Assembly (NCBI RefSeq): GCF_024662235.1 | Contig: NZ_CP096276.1 | Coordinates: 4,030,001 to 4,094,000 of the forward strand | Direction: 5' to 3' | Length of the DNA: 64,000 nucleotides | Source of the DNA: Pimelobacter simplex | GTDB taxonomy: Bacteria; Actinomycetota; Actinomycetes; Propionibacteriales; Nocardioidaceae | In this document: positions 63,549 to 64,000 of the stretch, piece after piece | Layout: every line of letters starts with the position of its first letter | Position numbering within the stretch: the stretch's first letter is position 1 | Notes under the pieces: generated by a model | Told to the model about the DNA's origin: nothing | Databases searched by the model: none | Seen by the model: only the letters and a program-made list of their open reading frames with translations | Translations under genes and position numbers: made by a program

Positions 63549-64000
63549 CGCCGGGACGGCGGACCAGGAGGCGGTCGAGGCCGCGCTCGCCGTGCTCCGC
63601 GCGCCGGCCGGCGCCGACGTCGAGGTGCGGGCCACGTCCAGCCCCGACGAGCTCGCCGACGTGCTGGCCGAGGCGGGCGAGCGCCGGGTCGTCGTGGCCG
63701 GCGGCGACGGCAGCATCCACGCCGTCGTCCAGGCGCTCCACACCCGCGGCGACCTCACCGGCCGCACGCTCGGGCTGATCCCGCTCGGCACCGGCAACGA
63801 CTTCGCCCGCACCCTCGGCCTCCCCCTCGACCCGGCCGAGGCGGCCGCGGTCGTCGTCGCCGGGACCACCCGGCCGACCGACCTCGTCGTCGACGAGGAC
63901 GAGGCCGTCACCGTCAACAGCGTCCACCTCGGCGCCGGCGCCGAGGCCGGCAAGCGCGGCGCCCGCTGGAAGGAGCGGCTCGGCAAGGTCGGCTACCCGA
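63511..64000 (+). CDS. Diacylglycerol kinase-family lipid kinase, 3' end beyond the window
   Basis: GTG 63511 opens VATPPLLLITNGDAGTADQ; then VVVAGGDGSIHAVVQAL (nucleotide-binding GGDGS) and LGLIPLGTGNDFARTLGLPLDPAEA, the diagnostic motifs of the DgkB/YegS family. It phosphorylates diacylglycerol or a similar lipid at the membrane. The window ends about 163 codons in; the start overlaps the permease end. Confidence 0.9.
   Translation, partial: MATPPLLLITNGDAGTADQEAVEAALAVLRAPAGADVEVRATSSPDELADVLAEAGERRVVVAGGDGSIHAVVQALHTRGDLTGRTLGLIPLGTGNDFARTLGLPLDPAEAAAVVVAGTTRPTDLVVDEDEAVTVNSVHLGAGAEAGKRGARWKERLGKVGYP

Overview
The window is chromosomal DNA of a high-GC, Gram-positive actinobacterium, most likely Nocardioides or a close relative. 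This rests on the very high GC content, the frequent GTG starts, the split PurS/PurQ/PurL enzyme, an MhuD-type heme oxygenase, a PucR regulator, MalT-like LuxR regulators and sortase/LPxTG surface proteins. The genus is an inference from gene content. No rRNA, tRNA, CRISPR array, insertion sequence or phage gene was recognised.

Layout. 1-11.7 kb: purM (cut by the edge), purF, a flavoprotein, an M20 dipeptidase, a SecD-head-like lipoprotein, an SCP-like protein with a winged-helix regulator divergent from an MFS exporter, another lipoprotein, and purL. 11.9-18.5 kb: a secreted DUF1906 cell-wall protein, a PucR regulator divergent from a cytosine deaminase/permease operon, a palindromic repeat cluster, purQ-purS and a YflT-like membrane protein. 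18.5-21.4 kb: a three-gene operon that looks like a type VII secretion effector locus (EspC-like helper, WXG/RTX/M91 metallopeptidase, lipoprotein). 21.5-27.7 kb: acyl-CoA ligase, SigG-type sigma factor, purC, sulfotransferase, beta-propeller protein and a HIT-like protein.

27.7-42.7 kb is a cell-surface island. It has two paralogous MalT-like regulators, an MFS exporter, a 1,718-residue secreted protein joining NHL propellers and cadherin-like repeats to a C-terminal sortase domain, and an LPATG-anchored Ig-like protein. Three copies of a gapless ~74-bp element (GGGTGAC-N5-GGGCGAC followed by conserved downstream blocks) lie upstream of the sortase fusion, the second regulator and the LPATG protein. 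They suggest one regulon in which a sortase fusion, its possible substrate and their regulators act together. This is the strongest candidate here for an undescribed system.

42.7-53.6 kb returns to housekeeping: mhuD, a SRPBCC protein, a DUF2306 membrane protein, purB, acetyltransferases, a SUKH-like protein, a Uma2 nuclease-fold protein, purD, a secreted protein, purA with a structured leader, a SnoaL-type isomerase behind a KstR-like box, and a fused carboxyltransferase. 53.6-58.9 kb resembles a methylamine-utilisation (mau)-type redox cluster: a MauE remnant, a frameshifted gene, a Tat-exported Cys-rich protein, two lipoprotein beta-propellers, a CPIC MauD-like redoxin and a membrane protein split by one in-frame TGA. 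Three lesions suggest it is decaying. 58.9-64 kb: a two-component system divergent from an ABC transporter, then a diacylglycerol-kinase-family gene cut by the edge.

Nine purine genes (purM, F, L, Q, S, C, B, D, A) lie on the minus strand scattered over 51 kb between unrelated loci, the usual loose actinobacterial arrangement.
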